Notes under the pieces: generated by a model
Databases searched by the model: none
Told to the model about the DNA's origin: nothing
Seen by the model: only the letters and a program-made list of their open reading frames with translations
From: Archilochus colubris
Taxonomy: Eukaryota; Chordata; Aves; Apodiformes; Trochilidae
Direction of reading: 5' to 3'
Assembly: GCA_023079485.1 (NCBI GenBank)
Contig: CM041092.1
Location: 7,515,127-7,579,126 of the forward strand
DNA: 64,000 bases
Position numbers and translations under genes: made by a program
Shown here: positions 1-14,300 of the stretch, one piece after another
How positions within the stretch are numbered: the stretch's first letter is position 1
How the letters are laid out: every line of letters starts with the position of its first letter

Positions 1-2106
1 ATTTCTGGAACTTTAAATGGAGGCACTGAATTCCATTTTGGAGATGAGTGACTCATAATGAAGAGGATAATGAAGAATTGAGAGCTTCTTGGGCATTACT
101 GGAGTGAGAACACAGGAATACCTTAGATATTTGGGAGATTACTATCTTAATAGCTAGTCATTTTGCCCACAGGAGAGGAATGATATGCTTCAGCTATTTG
201 GTAGTTGTATTAATTGGTAATTTTAAGACTTCAGCTTTCTAAATTCAGACTTTATTTTACCAGAATACTGCTACCTTAATGTGCCTCATTTCTCCTCTAG
301 ACTCTGTATGGTGTTACCATTGGCACAGTTTATAGCATCTGGGCTGGCAATTATCTATCTTACATTTCACTTTTTACAGAAAGTCTAAAGTTTGAAACAT
401 AAACCTTATGGTTTTAAAACTGCAAAATAGGAAGGTTTTAAGCAGAGATGTTGCCAAGATTTAAATCTTTTTCTACATTGTCAGTTCCTGTGAATCATTT
501 TTCTCTTTCACTGCACTTAGCAGTGCTGAAATGTTAAACACTGCTGTAACATCTAAGGCTCTGCTTGAAATTTTCTGATTATTTGTGAAAGGCAGATAAT
601 GATGGGTCTTGATGCTTGCAGTTTCCTAATAGAGATTGCCTTGTGTAAGATCAGAGATAAGAGGTCTCAGTGACAGAAATAAAAGCTTTACAGAAGATCA
701 GACTCAAGATTTTTGGGCGATCCTGTTCAAAGGCTCGAGCCGTTTCACTTCAACAGCCACCCAAAAAAACAAAAAAAAAGAAACTATGAGGAGAAAAAAA
801 CCACATTCATTCAGTTGCATTATAAAATCTTATACATACCGTATGCATAAAAAGATGATTACAACCTCAGTGCTGGTTACAGTGGAAAGCAGACCAACTG
901 TAGGGAAGAATTTAAGTAACATTTGACTACAATTTCCTCCTCTGAAGTTGTTTTTCCATAGGTTAGGTCACCATGTTGATAATGGTATTGACAGAACAGC
1001 ATATGGGGATCCAGAGGCTTGCTTTTCCACCTTGATATGGGGGAAAGTAATAGGCAATACTACAGGGAAGCAGCCGTCCTAAATTTCAAAGAACAGGGGA
1101 GACTATTTTGGAGATTTAGGCTTTTTTAGAAGACAAATCTAGATATGGCTGCATCTTAATATTCCCATAGGTAATCTTTTGATCTGATGACACTGTTAAT
1201 GCTGATTTATTAAGGTCTCACACCTCAGAATGGACAATTGCACAAATTGTGCTGAAAGGATGAGTGTCAGATTCTGCTCTCCAAAATCGTTCTTCTGATA
1301 GAATCCTGTGTATCTTCAAGTGTCCAGGAAAAGCAGGTCTTGTCTTGAAGATAGATACTTGCTGTATCTGAAAGCCATTAATGGCTTGTTCATGATGAAC
1401 TTGACTCAGCCTTGGCTAAAAGACCTGGATCTTTCAGTTTTGAAACAGTAATGTCCCTTGTCTGAAGATGCAGAGGTTTTACACTCCACCTAGACTTCCA
1501 CTGGCCTGTTTTAAGGCATTTTGGTTCTTCATGTTGGAAATGTCAGACAGGATCATGCTGCCACTTGTCTGGTGCATTAGCATCTCACTGTCTTCTAGCC
1601 CGCTTTGCAAGTTACAGGGGAAAGAAAGAGACCATCCACAATATGCCAGCCAACTATGCTGACTTGGGTATGGCAAAAAAAAGCAAGGAGAGGCTCAAAC
1701 TTCAGAAAAGTACCTTGAAGGCATAATATCACTTTGAACTTCCTCCTGGTTTGCTCTAGCTTATGATTTTTTCTTAGCATATGCTTATTACATTATTTAT
1801 AACCTAATTGCTGCTTCCTGCATTGCGTCGTCTGCAAAATGAAACACATTGCTGGCAAAGTCACTTCTAATACTAACATAATACTCAAAGGATATGTCAG
1901 GTAACTATTTTGTCTCATTACAAGATTTTTTTAATGTTATCAGGTGATGATCAAACAACCAGACAAAATGTAGCAGCACATTTCTCTGATTTCTACTGTT
2001 TTAAAAGTTGCATATGCATTTTGTCTTGGTATCTGTCATTACTTAGAGGTTTTTAAGTACTTCTGTTACCTGCTTTTTAATCTTCCTCTTTTCACTTGTG
2101 CTGCAG
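1..2106 (+). other. NCKAP5: NCKAP5 intron (3' part)
   Basis: This is the 3' portion of the intron that precedes the first visible exon. It is AT-rich and contains no open frame with splice sites or family resemblance. It ends in a pyrimidine-rich tract and a CTGCAG acceptor at 2101-2106. The short open frames within it (for example 636-926) look like chance. No repeat is recognised. Confidence 0.75.
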
Positions 2107-2226
2107 GATCTGAGGGAGGAATGCATAAAGCTGAAAACGAGGGTTTTTGATTTGGAACAACAGAATCGAACATTAAGTGTGCTCTTCCAGCAGAGAGTCA
2201 GACCAGCTTCTGACCTCCTTCTTCAG
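2107..2226 (+). CDS. NCKAP5: NCKAP5 exon, coiled-coil segment
   Basis: This internal coding exon is 120 nt long (40 codons, phase 0 at both ends). It is bounded by a CTGCAG acceptor and a CAG|GTAAGG donor. The peptide begins DLREECIKLKTRVFDLEQQN and ends RPASDLLLQ. Regularly spaced hydrophobic and charged residues make it a coiled-coil segment, and it closely matches the N-terminal coiled coil I recall for mammalian NCKAP5 and its paralogue NCKAP5L. In the family this region is thought to mediate self-association or partner binding. An open frame can be drawn from a GTG at 2098, but that codon lies inside the acceptor tract and is not a start. The true initiator is in an exon upstream of the window. 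Confidence 0.93.
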
Positions 2227-3039
2227 GTAAGGAATGGCCGTTGCAAAAGGACAACAATGAGCTTTATATCTATGAGAATTATACAGTATTTTTCTTCTTT
2301 TTAAGGTCATGTCAATAAGGAGGAAATGACAGTTCATAGATGTAATATATTTGAATATCCTTTATCTATAGTCTGCTATCATTGAAACTCAAAGCACATG
2401 CCAGTGAGCTATGAGTACATATTATGTGCAAATGTGGAGAAAGGAGCACACCTGCAGAGTAACTTAGTCTTTTAGGTGCTTCTTCACTGTGATAAATGGA
2501 ATTATATGGGTTCATTATCCCTCTGCAGGGGAGAAGCTTGAATTCCTTAGCATTCTTCTTGATGGTGAACAGTGTAATTTCCTGTGGGAAGACAGCCCAT
2601 TTATTTAACTTTTGCCATATGTGTTACAAGGACCTAAGTACATCTTCAAAGGCATAGAGTGATTCCCCCTTCCTCCCCCCCCCAACATTTTATGTGAGGA
2701 TATAGCTGAGAAACCAATTGACTCCTACTCCTTTGCCATTCTGGAATAATGAGTATCCCTTTTCATTTGGCAAAGTCCATTACTGTGAATTAATCCATCG
2801 CTTTGTCATCCTTTTGTGGAAGTAGAATGGCTTTACAGATGTTTCAACAAATCTGACCATGAGCTAGCAGAACAGTAAATGAGGTCTAATTAAAACATGG
2901 CAGGTTTCTAACAATAGGCCAAATTCTGGTTCTAGCAATCTAAGTTATTTCTTATTAGAGAACACTTAATTTATTTTGAAGTAGAAATCTGATTCATGTC
3001 CAGTAAAAGTGATTTTAAATCTCTGATGCTCTGCATCTG

Positions 3040-3094
3040 TATCTCAAGGTAAAAAAAATTATCTCAAGGTTAAAAAAAATTATCTCAAGGTAAA
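3040..3094. repeat. Tandem triplication of a ~20-bp unit
   Basis: Two full copies and one partial copy of TATCTCAAGGTAAAAAAAAT stand head to tail. The second copy has one extra T and the third is cut short after TAAAA. This is a small local tandem duplication in an intron, with no sign of function. Confidence 0.85.
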
Positions 3095-5977
3095 ATTGAC
3101 ATCTGAGAGTTGCTATAACTCTCATCAGCTTGGGCTGTTGATGAAGGAACAAAGATGTGCTCACCAACTAGTGTTCAAAGATGAAGGAATCACTGAGATG
3201 AGGGCCAATAGCTAAACTTACTGTAAAACTCTAAAGCACAGAGTCACCATCACAGGTATCTCAGGTTCTTGTTCTGTCTCCTGATTTATGTTGATTTAGG
3301 TATTACTCTGTCAGGACTATCTTCTGATTTCTTCTCTCTTGTCCCCTTCTTTCTTTCCTTCATAGACTCCTGTATAGGACTGATTTCTCTCTATGCATTC
3401 AGAGTTTCTGACACATCCACTACAGCATGGACCTTTATTGCTCCCATCTTCCACTTTTGACAGTCCCATCACCTGCTTTTTCTTGAGCTGTTTCCCATTG
3501 TTCTTCCTGCTCCAGTTTGGCTGGAGCTAATGTGTATAGATTGTTTTCTCTCTTTTTACTTCCTTTGTCTTTATTGGCTGAGAAGAAGAGAATTAAGATA
3601 ACTCTCAAAGTCCAGGTCTCCCAGACAGCAGTGAAATTTACTGTTTTATCCATGCACTTACTGCTTACCTCAGAAAATGAAGAGCTTCTTTTCAAACACT
3701 TCATATGTCATTTTTTTACCAAATTTGAAGGTTTCCAGTAATTTATATATCGCCCCTCATTTTACTCTGAACTTGAATAAATGGTGTCTGGTCAATGATC
3801 TTGCAGTCTGAGATATAAAATCTGAAGAAGGGTGTATTCTTCGGACTGAAATTTAGCAAATATTGTTGTGTGCCTGCATAGAACTGAAGCAAAGTTTGGA
3901 TTTTGTCTTCTTGAAAATGCACATATCCCAGATTTAGAGCAGTAGCTAAATATCTGTCTACAGAAGAGTACAAAGTATGTGGTTAAGGACATTCCTGTTA
4001 AATCATGACCCTAATCGAAGTGAATGTGTTAATTCTGCTAATGGGAGGAGGTGTAATTTCACCCATCCTGTACTGTCTGATGCAATAAAGTTATATTTTA
4101 TTTACATGCTGATCTCATTCTAGTAATATTCCCAGTTCATACACTTTAAAAACTTGAAGGATGCTGCAGAGGAGGATACAAGCTAAAAATAAATAGTTAT
4201 TTTTTGTGCATATCAACTTCTCTGATTTGATTGTGTTACCATCACACTATTCAGCAGCTGACTTTAGGACTCTTTTATTAAAGAGTAAGCTTATTTTGAA
4301 ACCTAAACATTTCTTGACATCTTAGATTTCAATATAGCATAGATTTCTTAAAATATACAAGAATTTCACTGTTGCCCTATTCTTTATATATTTGATTTTA
4401 AGCAAATGATACATGATGTGAGTGTCTTCTTAGAAATCAGATCATACAGATTTTTTAAATGAAAAATTGGTACCAGTGTTCAGATCTTGACTGCAGAATA
4501 ATGGCCTCTATAGCCTACTTGTTGTACTGTGTTGCTTTTCCACATCCTTCTCAAACAGATCAAAAGAAAAACAGCCACCAAAACTATGAGTAGGGTTGTC
4601 ATGACTTTCAGGAATCCTTCACTGTGAAACTATTATTAAAAGTATTACACTTTTATGCATTTACCAGAAGTGTATATATTCATTAAATCAAAGGGCCTGA
4701 CAGTATTTTTCTAGATAATCTTTCTAACTGAAGGATGTGCTCTACACAGCCACTATTAGGGTACATAAATAAAGAGGAGCCTGATCACCTACTTTTTTTT
4801 TTAAATTTTAATTTATTCAGTCTATCTTCTTAAAATTAAGAAACCTTGGAAGCCTTTCTGTCTCAGCACCATCTGAGGAATAATAATAATTTTAGTTAAA
4901 AATTAGCACAGAGGAATAGTTTCTGCCCCAGCAGCCTCCGTTTTCCTCAGTTAATAATACTAAAGTCTTCCTGTCACAGCAAGAGATTTTGGGGAAGATT
5001 GGGAGCTCCATTTTAGTGACCACCTTATTTCTCATCTGGCTGTGGGAGAAAAACTTGGGAATCATAGTATTTAGATATAAAATTAGGTAGAGGGAAACCA
5101 GTTGGAACTGAAGAGGGAAAATGGTGAAGGTGATACACAGAAGGTTGCTGAAGGGGCAAGATAAATCCAAAGGGTGGATAACAGCAGGAATAAGGAGCCC
5201 TGGATGAAATGTAGCATTTCTGCTTTGCTCACAGCCTTTTATAGTATCTATGAAATATTTTGAAATGTAAATGTCAATATCACTATATTTCTGTCGTTGC
5301 CTTCTTTTTTTTCTAAATGACATGGTGTTTTCTTCAAAGAAACTTTAGACTGGTAAAATCACCAAATTACAGAATTTTTCTGAGCTATGTTGTCTCACAG
5401 ACTTAATCAGGTATAGGCTGCTCAGTCTTGAGGCACAGATCTTTTTGCAGATGTTTTTCCTCTAGCTCACCTTCTTTTTTTACTTCCTGAAAATATAACT
5501 GATGACATTAAACCTGATTATTTATCCTTCTTTTACTGATGGCTTTTATAAAGTCAGTGAGAATAGCAGGGGTCAGGATTTGCCTTCTGATAGGTATGTC
5601 TATATTGTGTTTCTCTGTTAACATAAATTCAACATATTTGGTAGCTGAGTTCTTCCCATGGATGAAGACTTGCTTTCACTTTTCTCTAGGTTTTCTGCCA
5701 CAGTTTTTTATAAATCCTTCAATGAAATGCAGTAAAAAGCAGCAAGTACCAACATTTGTTGAGTTGATTTATTTGATTAAATAAGTAATACAATTTTCAT
5801 AGTTGGGGAAATATAAAATAATATTTCCAATCGTAAGATTTACAGTGTCTTTCATCTTAAATTATATTTTCATTGCCATTTTATTTCTATCATAAAAATT
5901 CTTCTTTATCAACTCTAGAATAAAAAAAAAAAAGCAGGGAGGACTCTTGAAGCATCTATTTCATGTGTTTCTCAGCT

Positions 5978-6022
5978 AGATTAAATCCCTTCCAACCCAA
6001 ACCCAAACTGTTCTGTGATTTG
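5978..6022 (+). mobile_element. Short CR1-like 3' end fragment
   Basis: A short stretch reads ATCCCTTCCAACCCAAAC and then TTCTGTGATTTG, the diagnostic tail of avian CR1 LINEs (CCTTCCAACCC followed by ATTCTGTGATTC). Only the last ~45 bases are recognisable and they are diverged, so this is an old, heavily truncated insertion. Confidence 0.45.
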
Positions 6023-6536
6023 TTATACATGGACCATCCAAATTGTTTAATTTTATTTCTAAAAATTTGTCTAGAATGCTGAGCAGAGTCTTCTGAATTC
6101 TCAGGTCAATTTAAACAGTAACTACTTTGTTATAACTGCTTTTTTAATAAGCTGGCAGCTATGACCTAACATAAGGGATAGAGCATAGCTGGACATACTT
6201 AGATGGAAACAGTTGTACAACTTAGCAGGAAGGGGTAAATTGCACCAGTGACATTATTATATATGGGAAGAAAAAGAAGGCAATAAATTGCCCTAACACC
6301 TGACAAAAGGAGATGGAATATCTGGCCTCAGAATCTGACCCCAGGTTCAGACATGGTTAGACATGATGATATCTGAATGCAGATCACTAAAAGGCAATTG
6401 AGTCTACAATTTAAGTAGTTCAGAAAGTAACTGAGGATTTGAAACTAAAGATCATCACACACTTAGGGAGCAGCTTGTCAGCAGTCCAAAGCACATTGAA
6501 ATAACTGGAATCTTCCATGCTGAGCAGCAGCAGAAT

Positions 6537-6980
6537 TAGGGCAACCAGGCTGGTGAAGGGACTTGAGCACAGACCCTATGAAGAGAGGCTGAGGGAGCTG
6601 GGGGTGTTCAGCCTAAAGAAGAGACGGCTCAGGGGAGACTTCATCACTCTCTACAACTCCCTGAAAGGAGGTTGGAGCCAGGTGGGGGTTGGTCTCTTTT
6701 CCCAGACGACTTTCAACAAGACAAGAGGACACGGTCTTAAGTTGTGCCAGGGGAAGTTTAGGTTGGATATTAGAAAAAATTTCTTTACGGAGAGAGTGAT
6801 CAAGCATTGGAATGGGCTGCCCAGGGAAGTAGTGGATTCTCCATCCCTGGAGATATTTAAAAAGAGACTGGATGTGGCACTCAGTGCCATGGGCTGGGAA
6901 CTGCAGCAGTAGTGGATCAAGGGTTCGATTTGATGATCTCTGAGGTCCCTTCCAACCCAGCCAATTCTATGATTCTATGA
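6537..6980 (+). mobile_element. CR1 LINE 3' fragment, 5'-truncated
   Basis: This is a 5'-truncated CR1 non-LTR retrotransposon copy in sense orientation to NCKAP5. It begins near GGGCAACCAGGCTGGTGAAG, runs through the usual CR1 3' region (GAGGCTGAGGGAGCTGGGGG, then CATTGGAATGGGCTGCCCAG), and ends with the CR1 tail TTCTATGATTCTATGA at 6980. An open frame runs through it and gives a peptide with [19 protein letters not shown]. This peptide is often seen as a spurious protein in bird genomes and is not evidence of a gene. The copy differs by eye at only about 20 positions over ~370 bases from the one at 16979-17488, so both belong to one fairly young subfamily. Confidence 0.93.
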
Positions 6981-9900
6981 ATTCCCATCAGACAGGAGAT
7001 GGCTCCTACTCCTGCCTTGTGCCTCTGGGCTCTGCAGAGAGCAGGCAGCCTTCTGACCAAGAGCAGCAAATTGTATTTAAAGTTTTAAAACTTCTGCAGT
7101 TGATCTGCTTATTTGCTTACTTCACATTTGTTCCTTTGTATACATTGATTTGTCTTACCTGCAAACCTTCTGGAAAGTTCCAGTCCAGAACAAACTCTGT
7201 CCTTCTCTTCTTGGTAAACACATAAATATAAGTCAGGTTTCACAGTGTCTGTAGTGGTATTTACTTACTCAGGAATGAGGACTGGTGGCTTGAAGGAGAA
7301 ATTAATTTCAGATCTGGTAATTATTTCAGCAGTAATGGAAAATTGCTCAAAAGCTGTGACAGTCTCAAGGGCTGTATCACTGTATCAGCAGACAAAAAGG
7401 TAATCACATGCATTTAAAGCATGTTTGAGATATATATGAAGTTTGGGCTAGTACATTAAACTTTATCCAAGAATTCTGTTGCCAGTAGAGCACCTATTAA
7501 GAAGTGAGGTGATAGTTTTTACACCATTTGCAGTTCTCAAAAGATTTCTCATAGCCTTGCTGGAGTGCTTTGTCCAGCTCAAGGGAGTACAATTACTGTC
7601 ATGAAGATCCTATTCCAAGAAAGAGCATCCAGCCTTGTGGCAGTCAGAAATTATAAGAATGCTTCTGTGTGTTAGCAGTCAAAACAGTGATCTGGTAATG
7701 GAACACTCAAAAAATTTTGAGACTTTCAAGAGCAATGTAAAGGAACATTTCTTCAGGTGAAGATGCTGATCTCATTGTTTCCAATGACCTGGGACCTACC
7801 TTGTATTTCCATCATGCCCTCACACCAACAACCTCTGAGAAGGCAGAAATACAAAGCTTCAAATTTCTCCTTAAATCATCAGCCTGCAATAATACATTAT
7901 AAACTGTATTTCTTGCTTACCTGTTTGCAGCTCCCAATATATGTGAAAGCCACATTAGAGAAATAGTGTTCATAAGAGCCTGCTGGTTAGGTGAATGGGT
8001 GAACCCAGTCAGTAAGGAGAGAAGGAAAGGAAATAGATGGAGTTCCTTCAGACAAGGCTAATGTCCCTAAATTAAGCCAAATGACTTCTAGCTTTGAATG
8101 AAGAGCAGCAGCATAATACCTGAGTTAGGCTGACATCTGATATCCAGCCAGCTCTGGAAGGAGGTTCTGATATAAGCAGATTTCTGGGAGCATCTACAGC
8201 AGTGGTTCCCTCCAGGACATCTCCAGTTAGAGGGACTGAGCTTTGTGTAAAGCCCAACCACAGTGTGGGGACCTCCAAGCAGCTTTGTGAGATCCCTTGA
8301 GGGAAATGGCTGAACTTTTCTTACCCCTCAAGAATATCAGTTTCTAACGTGGGTGAATCCTGACTTTTTTTTTTATTCCCACTACAGAAACTATAAAACT
8401 TTCATTCTTAAAGTAAAACGTTAGCCAGAATGATTAGCTAGCTCTAAATCTAATTCAGGCTGATAAAGGAACACCACAAAAAATTTTGTTACAGACCATG
8501 GCCTGATGTACCAGAGGAGAAGGAGGGTGTTATTGGAAAGTAAAAGCAAAGCACAGGTAAAGATTCAGTGGAGAGCAATATTTATTAAGGGGGAGCTGAT
8601 AAACTGACCTGAGAGCTCTGCTTCATCTGCAATGTGTATTTTGGTGATCTTCTATTCTTCTCAGACTGTTGTCCTTTATTTCAGCACCCAAATTCTCACC
8701 AATTTGCTCTCAAACAAAAAGAAAATATTAACTAAAGCCCACTAGGCATTTCTGATGAGAATTATACTTTGTAGAGGAAATTACCCCCAACTGCTAGAAT
8801 TTCCTGTGTCCAAGCACCTTAACCAGACTTGAGAGGGTCCAAGAAAAACACTGAAAAGATTTCTATAGCTACACAATCCTGACACTTTGTGATACAAATT
8901 AAAATTTATAATTATCAGATGACAAATCTAAAATTTAGGTTTTTCCATTATCCTAATGAGAATAAATTGCCACAGAGACACCAAACCCAGTTAATCAAAT
9001 GAGTAAATAATCTTTAGGAAAGCCACAAGTGATGCTGAGGAAGGTAGGAATAATATTGACTGAAGATAGCAAGGTTTTTGAAGTTTTGAAGAAATACATA
9101 TGCATTTTTCTTAAGACAGTATTTCAGAGTAACCAAATGTGAAGAAAACTGTGGGGCTGTACTAATGTGATAAACGCTCACAACAAAAGTAAGATTTTAC
9201 TGCTCGTTTTTGAGACAAAGCAAAATATGCAAGTTCTACAATATGAAATGGTGCTGTTATATATTTTTTCAATCTTGCCTTGTACTTCAAGCATCTAACA
9301 AACATTAAATGATACAGGGTTTTTTTTTTATTTCATACAGTTATATTTAACTTATAAAAAGGCTTAACCTGTTGGATGCTATTTCAGCCTGTTCTATTTG
9401 CTGACTGTATTAGCAACTTCCCCATGTATAGAGATTCTAGATTGTAAGCTTTGTTAGAACTCTCTAAGTTACTTCTGTATTTATGTTTTGTGTGGCCAAC
9501 AGATCCATTTTGCCTGGTAGGTTTCTGGGTTTTGAAATTTACATTTTTTTTAGATACAGATATTTGCTATATTTAAGTCAAGTCATGCATCCAGGTTTTC
9601 TTTCTTAATGGAAGAATCTTCCTTGATGGCATTCTGATAGAAAAACTTAGCATGGGTTTGTTCTAATGTTATCACAGCATGGGATATGGTGAGTAGAGGC
9701 CACCTTTTACATATAAAAGTTTAAGTTCATGTCATCAGGTCAACTTTTAAAGCCTCTTCATCTTGGATTTCCCAATGGAATGCAATAGTAGTCACTGCAA
9801 GTGCTGCTTAAATACAAGATGCATAAACAACAGGTGTGCCAGATAATTGTTTTCTCATCATGATGCATATTTCACACTTCATAACTCCCAAATGAAATAC

Positions 9901-11300
9901 CATAAGAATGCATAAACTTAAATGATTCCAAGATTTAGAGGGCTGCCTCTTATTGTGGGAAAGTGGGAGCTTATTGAAATTCTAAAGCAGTTTATAAATA
10001 CAACCATCATTATTACAGATGTGTCATTTTCTTCATAATGCAGTAATGGAGCTAAGTGTGTAGTTCATTTTTATTTTTGTAAGACTGAAACTTAAATGAA
10101 GGATGACTGCACAAGCATGTTTATATGGAGCTACAATAGATAAAGGATTCATTTCATCTGTTATTAATCTCAGTACATTTCAAATTTCTTTTCTATTTTT
10201 CTTTATAATTGTGGTTGTGCTCCTATTTTTTAAGTATAATGACACTTGGCAGACATGAAGCAAGATGGTGTTATGGCTTTTTTACTAAAAAATAGGTGTG
10301 TTAATAAATACTCAGCTTGGTAACATTTAAGCTGTTCAGATTGTATCAGGTCAGTGTAAGTTGCTTCTAATTTTAGTTTATACATTCCATCAAATCAATC
10401 AAATGAACATTATGTTAAGTGGTTTATAGCACATGAGATCACTTGATAGGTATTTTCTGTTGCCATCTGTTTAGAAAAAAAATAGTTTTCTTCTGATATA
10501 ATTTGTATGTTTTGTATGCTCTTATGGATACTGTGCATAGAAGAAAAAGGGTGGGAATGAGAAAAAAATGCAATTCATAATGAATCATAAAACACCTACT
10601 GAACCAACCCCATCTTTTAGTACTGAATTTTGCTAATGCCCTCCTTTGTTTCCTAAATGACCTATCTTCTTTAATGATGGTTGGGTGCTGGTAAGATTCA
10701 AATCCTCATCCAAAGGCCATGGCACTGTTGTTGACTTCGCTGAGGATGTGAAATTCTGTATTGCAAGATAAAATCAGCACGTAGGTGCTCAGTGAAACTG
10801 AAGAGTCCATTAGTGCCTTAACTCTTAAATTACCATCTGGGTATCTCTGTTGATAAGGACAAGCTAAAAGGAAAAGTTACCTTTGTCATTAAATCTTTAA
10901 CAATGTGATATTGGACAGACTGGAGTCTTTTTGTATTTTTAGCATTTTTGGATTGCATTCATGCTCGTTTCTTCCTCTGGATGTGAGCAAGCTGTGTTTC
11001 ATTACTCACCGATGTCTGGGTGCAGGGAGGAGCAGTGATTTGTCTGTGTCCTGTGTGCATTGCAAGGGCATCTTCAACATTATGAATTAAACTCCATCTT
11101 ACTGCATTACAAGTATGGAAGCCAAAGTGCCAAAATAATGGCATCTTGAATTAATATCGGGGCTTTAAAAATCTCAAATACACGCCCACTCTTCAGCTCA
11201 CCTTTCTGGTCTACAGTTTCAGAGGTGGACTGTTAAATTCTGTAGTGCATTGATGCTAATTTTTTCTGTTCAGTCATATTTTAAAGGCAGAAATGCTCCA

Positions 11301-11326
11301 TTTATTTATTTGTTTGTTTGTTTTCC
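11301..11326. repeat. (TTTA)n/(TTTG)n microsatellite
   Basis: A short run of TTTATTTATT followed by TGTTTGTTTGTTTTCC forms a compound tetranucleotide repeat in an intron. Confidence 0.8.
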
Positions 11327-14300
11327 TATTATTTACTCTTACCTGTTTTTTTTCCTCTAAAGAAGCCTGATACTTTTCCTGTACAGTACTATACACACAG
11401 GTCTAGGCACAGTTATGGATTATAGATACTGCAAGTGTGAACATGAATCAGAAATGAGCTGTATTTTAGACACTCACTTAAATTTATTCCACTAAATGGT
11501 CCTTAGGAGATCTTGGCAGTAATTAGAAATATTGGTGCTCTCAGCTCAGTTACCAGTCTTCACCACTTCGTAGGGGAATAACAAATGGAATTAACCTTTA
11601 ATTTGAGTCTTTAGCTCTTTCATGCACATGGAACCAAACTTTCAGGTGCTCAGGCATTGTGCTGAACTCTTCTGAAAATCTGGCTGCTTATTTGGTGCCA
11701 AACTGGGAGCTGGCCCCTTTTGAAATTCCTGTATAATACTTTTTAGGCTCTGTTTGTATCCACTGTGGAAATACAACCCATTCACAAGGGCACAGCTTCC
11801 TGAGGAATTACTGAGGTGTGAAACCAGGATTTGAGGTTCTTGTTCAGATCATCAGATCTGCAAAATCATTCTCTGTCCTGCACACATCCCTGTGACTTTT
11901 ATATATCAGATGTATAAATGTTGCAGAACTTGAACTGCTATTTGGAGATCTTCTGCTCAGATTTGAGACTTTCAGGACTGAAACACCACAAAATATGCAC
12001 ACTCTGACCCTCTAGAAGATTTGTTTCTGAAAAGCAGAAGAAATTCAGGACAAATATGGGACAATTCCTGACCTGCAGAAATTCTTTTAATTTCTGTACA
12101 ATAAGCCAATAGGTCTTACCAGCTGAGAATCTACCCACTTATTCTTTCTAAACCATACCTCAAGTGAGGAAAACGGATAGAATAAAGTACCTTGTGTCCA
12201 GGTATTTAAGAAAACACTTCAAAAATCTCTCCTTATTTGAAATTATTCTGTCAAAGACAAAAACAATAATGCATTAGAGCTGGGGAGAAAAGATGTATGT
12301 AAAAGCCTTAAACTAACAATAAAAGTGTTTATTGAAATCCCACTGCTACTGCTTTCAGTCCATCTGACATTTCAGCAATATTACACCAGATAAAAAGAAA
12401 GAAAGAAAAAAAAGGTGGAGGGATAGAGAAACCTTTACATGCATAGTACTAAGGCAAGAAAAATATGGCTTGTTCAACATTAACCTTGGCAAATTCCTGC
12501 TCTTGTCATTGAAATGAATGAACCTTTCTGGTGTCTAGCCTGATGGGCCTTGGGAAACAGCAGTGAAGAAGGACTGCAAAAATGATGCTCATCTCTCCTA
12601 AATTATTTTTCTGAGTAAATGAACGATTTCAATGAAATCCAAATAAGGATGTATCTGCTCACTTAAATTACCTGTTCACAGCCAATGAACTTCTTGTGAA
12701 ACAGTGCTCACTCTCCTCAGTTGCTATGTATTGATCTAAAACATCTTCCCTGAGCCTTCTCTCTCCCTTTTCTCCTGAGGCAAAAGGTTAGACTAAGACA
12801 ATAGTATTAATTTTCCAGTCATCTGCACGTGTTTTAATAGCCTTTAGAAGGCTTGAAATGGTTTCTGTTTGACCACCACAGGGCTCAAATGCCATTAAGA
12901 CTTAGATTGTAGCAATACATAACAATCATAGCCCTGTAGTTCAACCTGGCAATAAAAAAGCTAATTTATTTTATCAGAGATTTAAATGAATGTGATGAAC
13001 TCTCTCAACAGGAGCTGTAACATCACTGTTACAAAAATTCCATGGCCTTGCATATTTCCAAAACCAGCTTAAACACTTCCAACAGACCTTGTGTATGTAT
13101 TTGTTTTGTATGGTTTTTGAGTCTTTGCATGTGTGTAACCATTTCTGAGACCATTTTGGTTTTTTCTGTCCTATTTTCATTAGTCTCATTTTTTCTATCA
13201 TCTGAGCCATAGACTCAGCAGGAAGAATGTGATTAATAGATCCAGGGCAGTCTCCAGTGTTAGCCTTTTTTTTTTACCACCTCAAGATCTGGCATTTCCT
13301 TGGGGGTAAAAATTATTACTGGTTAGGTAAATTGAGTGCAAAATAGCTTTTAAAATAGCCATTTGCAGTTAGTAAGGATATTTTTGACAATCTGTGAAAG
13401 AAATATTTAGAGCTCAGGCAGTTTTCATTTCCAACTACATGCTAGAGGAAAGCTTCAGCTTATCCCATTATAAAGTGATAAAGCAGCATTTGATGGCAGC
13501 AGCTTCAGTGATAAAATGATCATGGCAGCACTGAGAAGGAATCTAATAAGGGAATTGATCTGTAGATTCCAATTCTGTAAGAGCCAACATTGATCAACAT
13601 AAATGTCAATAACAAAATCGTCCTGAGGTCTGCCTAATTCCTTTAGATAGGTTTGGGGCACAGGCAGAAAGCGAATGTGAAAATTAATTTTAAACTGTAG
13701 GAATCACAAAAACAAAGAGCAAAATTATGTTGTGCTACCAGCAATTTCACAGACTGTCATAGGATTGGTAATTTAGCAGTGTGTTGGAATTAGTGAGCAG
13801 CATATAACCAGATAGTGATTGATAGGGGTTCTTGTGGAAGTTATACTGAAACATCAGTGCTTTTCTTGTGTATGCTAAAGCATTTCTTAAATACAGTGAA
13901 ACCATAAAAAACAGCCCACCTTTTTCCTGCTAAAGCACAGATACCGTGTGCAGGACATGCCATAAAAGATTAATGGTGTAATTCTTCCTTGCCACAGAAG
14001 TTCAGTATGAAGTTGTTTCCTAGAGTGATTCTGACCATGCTGAAATGTTAAGGAAAACTGGTTTTGTTTCCAAACAAGAGAAGGTATAAAAATGTGCAGA
14101 GTTCTGCCTTTCAGTCTTTGATGTTCCCATAATTCACAGCACCTACATGATGCTGACACTCATCTAGCAAAGTGGAATAACATTAATTAGTATTAGATCA
14201 ACAGAAGGGTATTTACAAAAAAGCATTTACTGTTTTGTACCAAATTAATGAAAAAACAAAACACAAAAATATCCTAATAAGCAGCTTTACTCTTGTACAA

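Noticed and set aside
4892..5323. 143-aa minus-strand open frame in an intron
   Set aside because: No family resemblance, no promoter or splice evidence, and AT-rich codon content typical of chance.
6517..6912. 131-aa open frame
   Set aside because: It lies within the CR1 3' region. The peptide (…[16 protein letters not shown]…) is a known kind of repeat-derived false protein.
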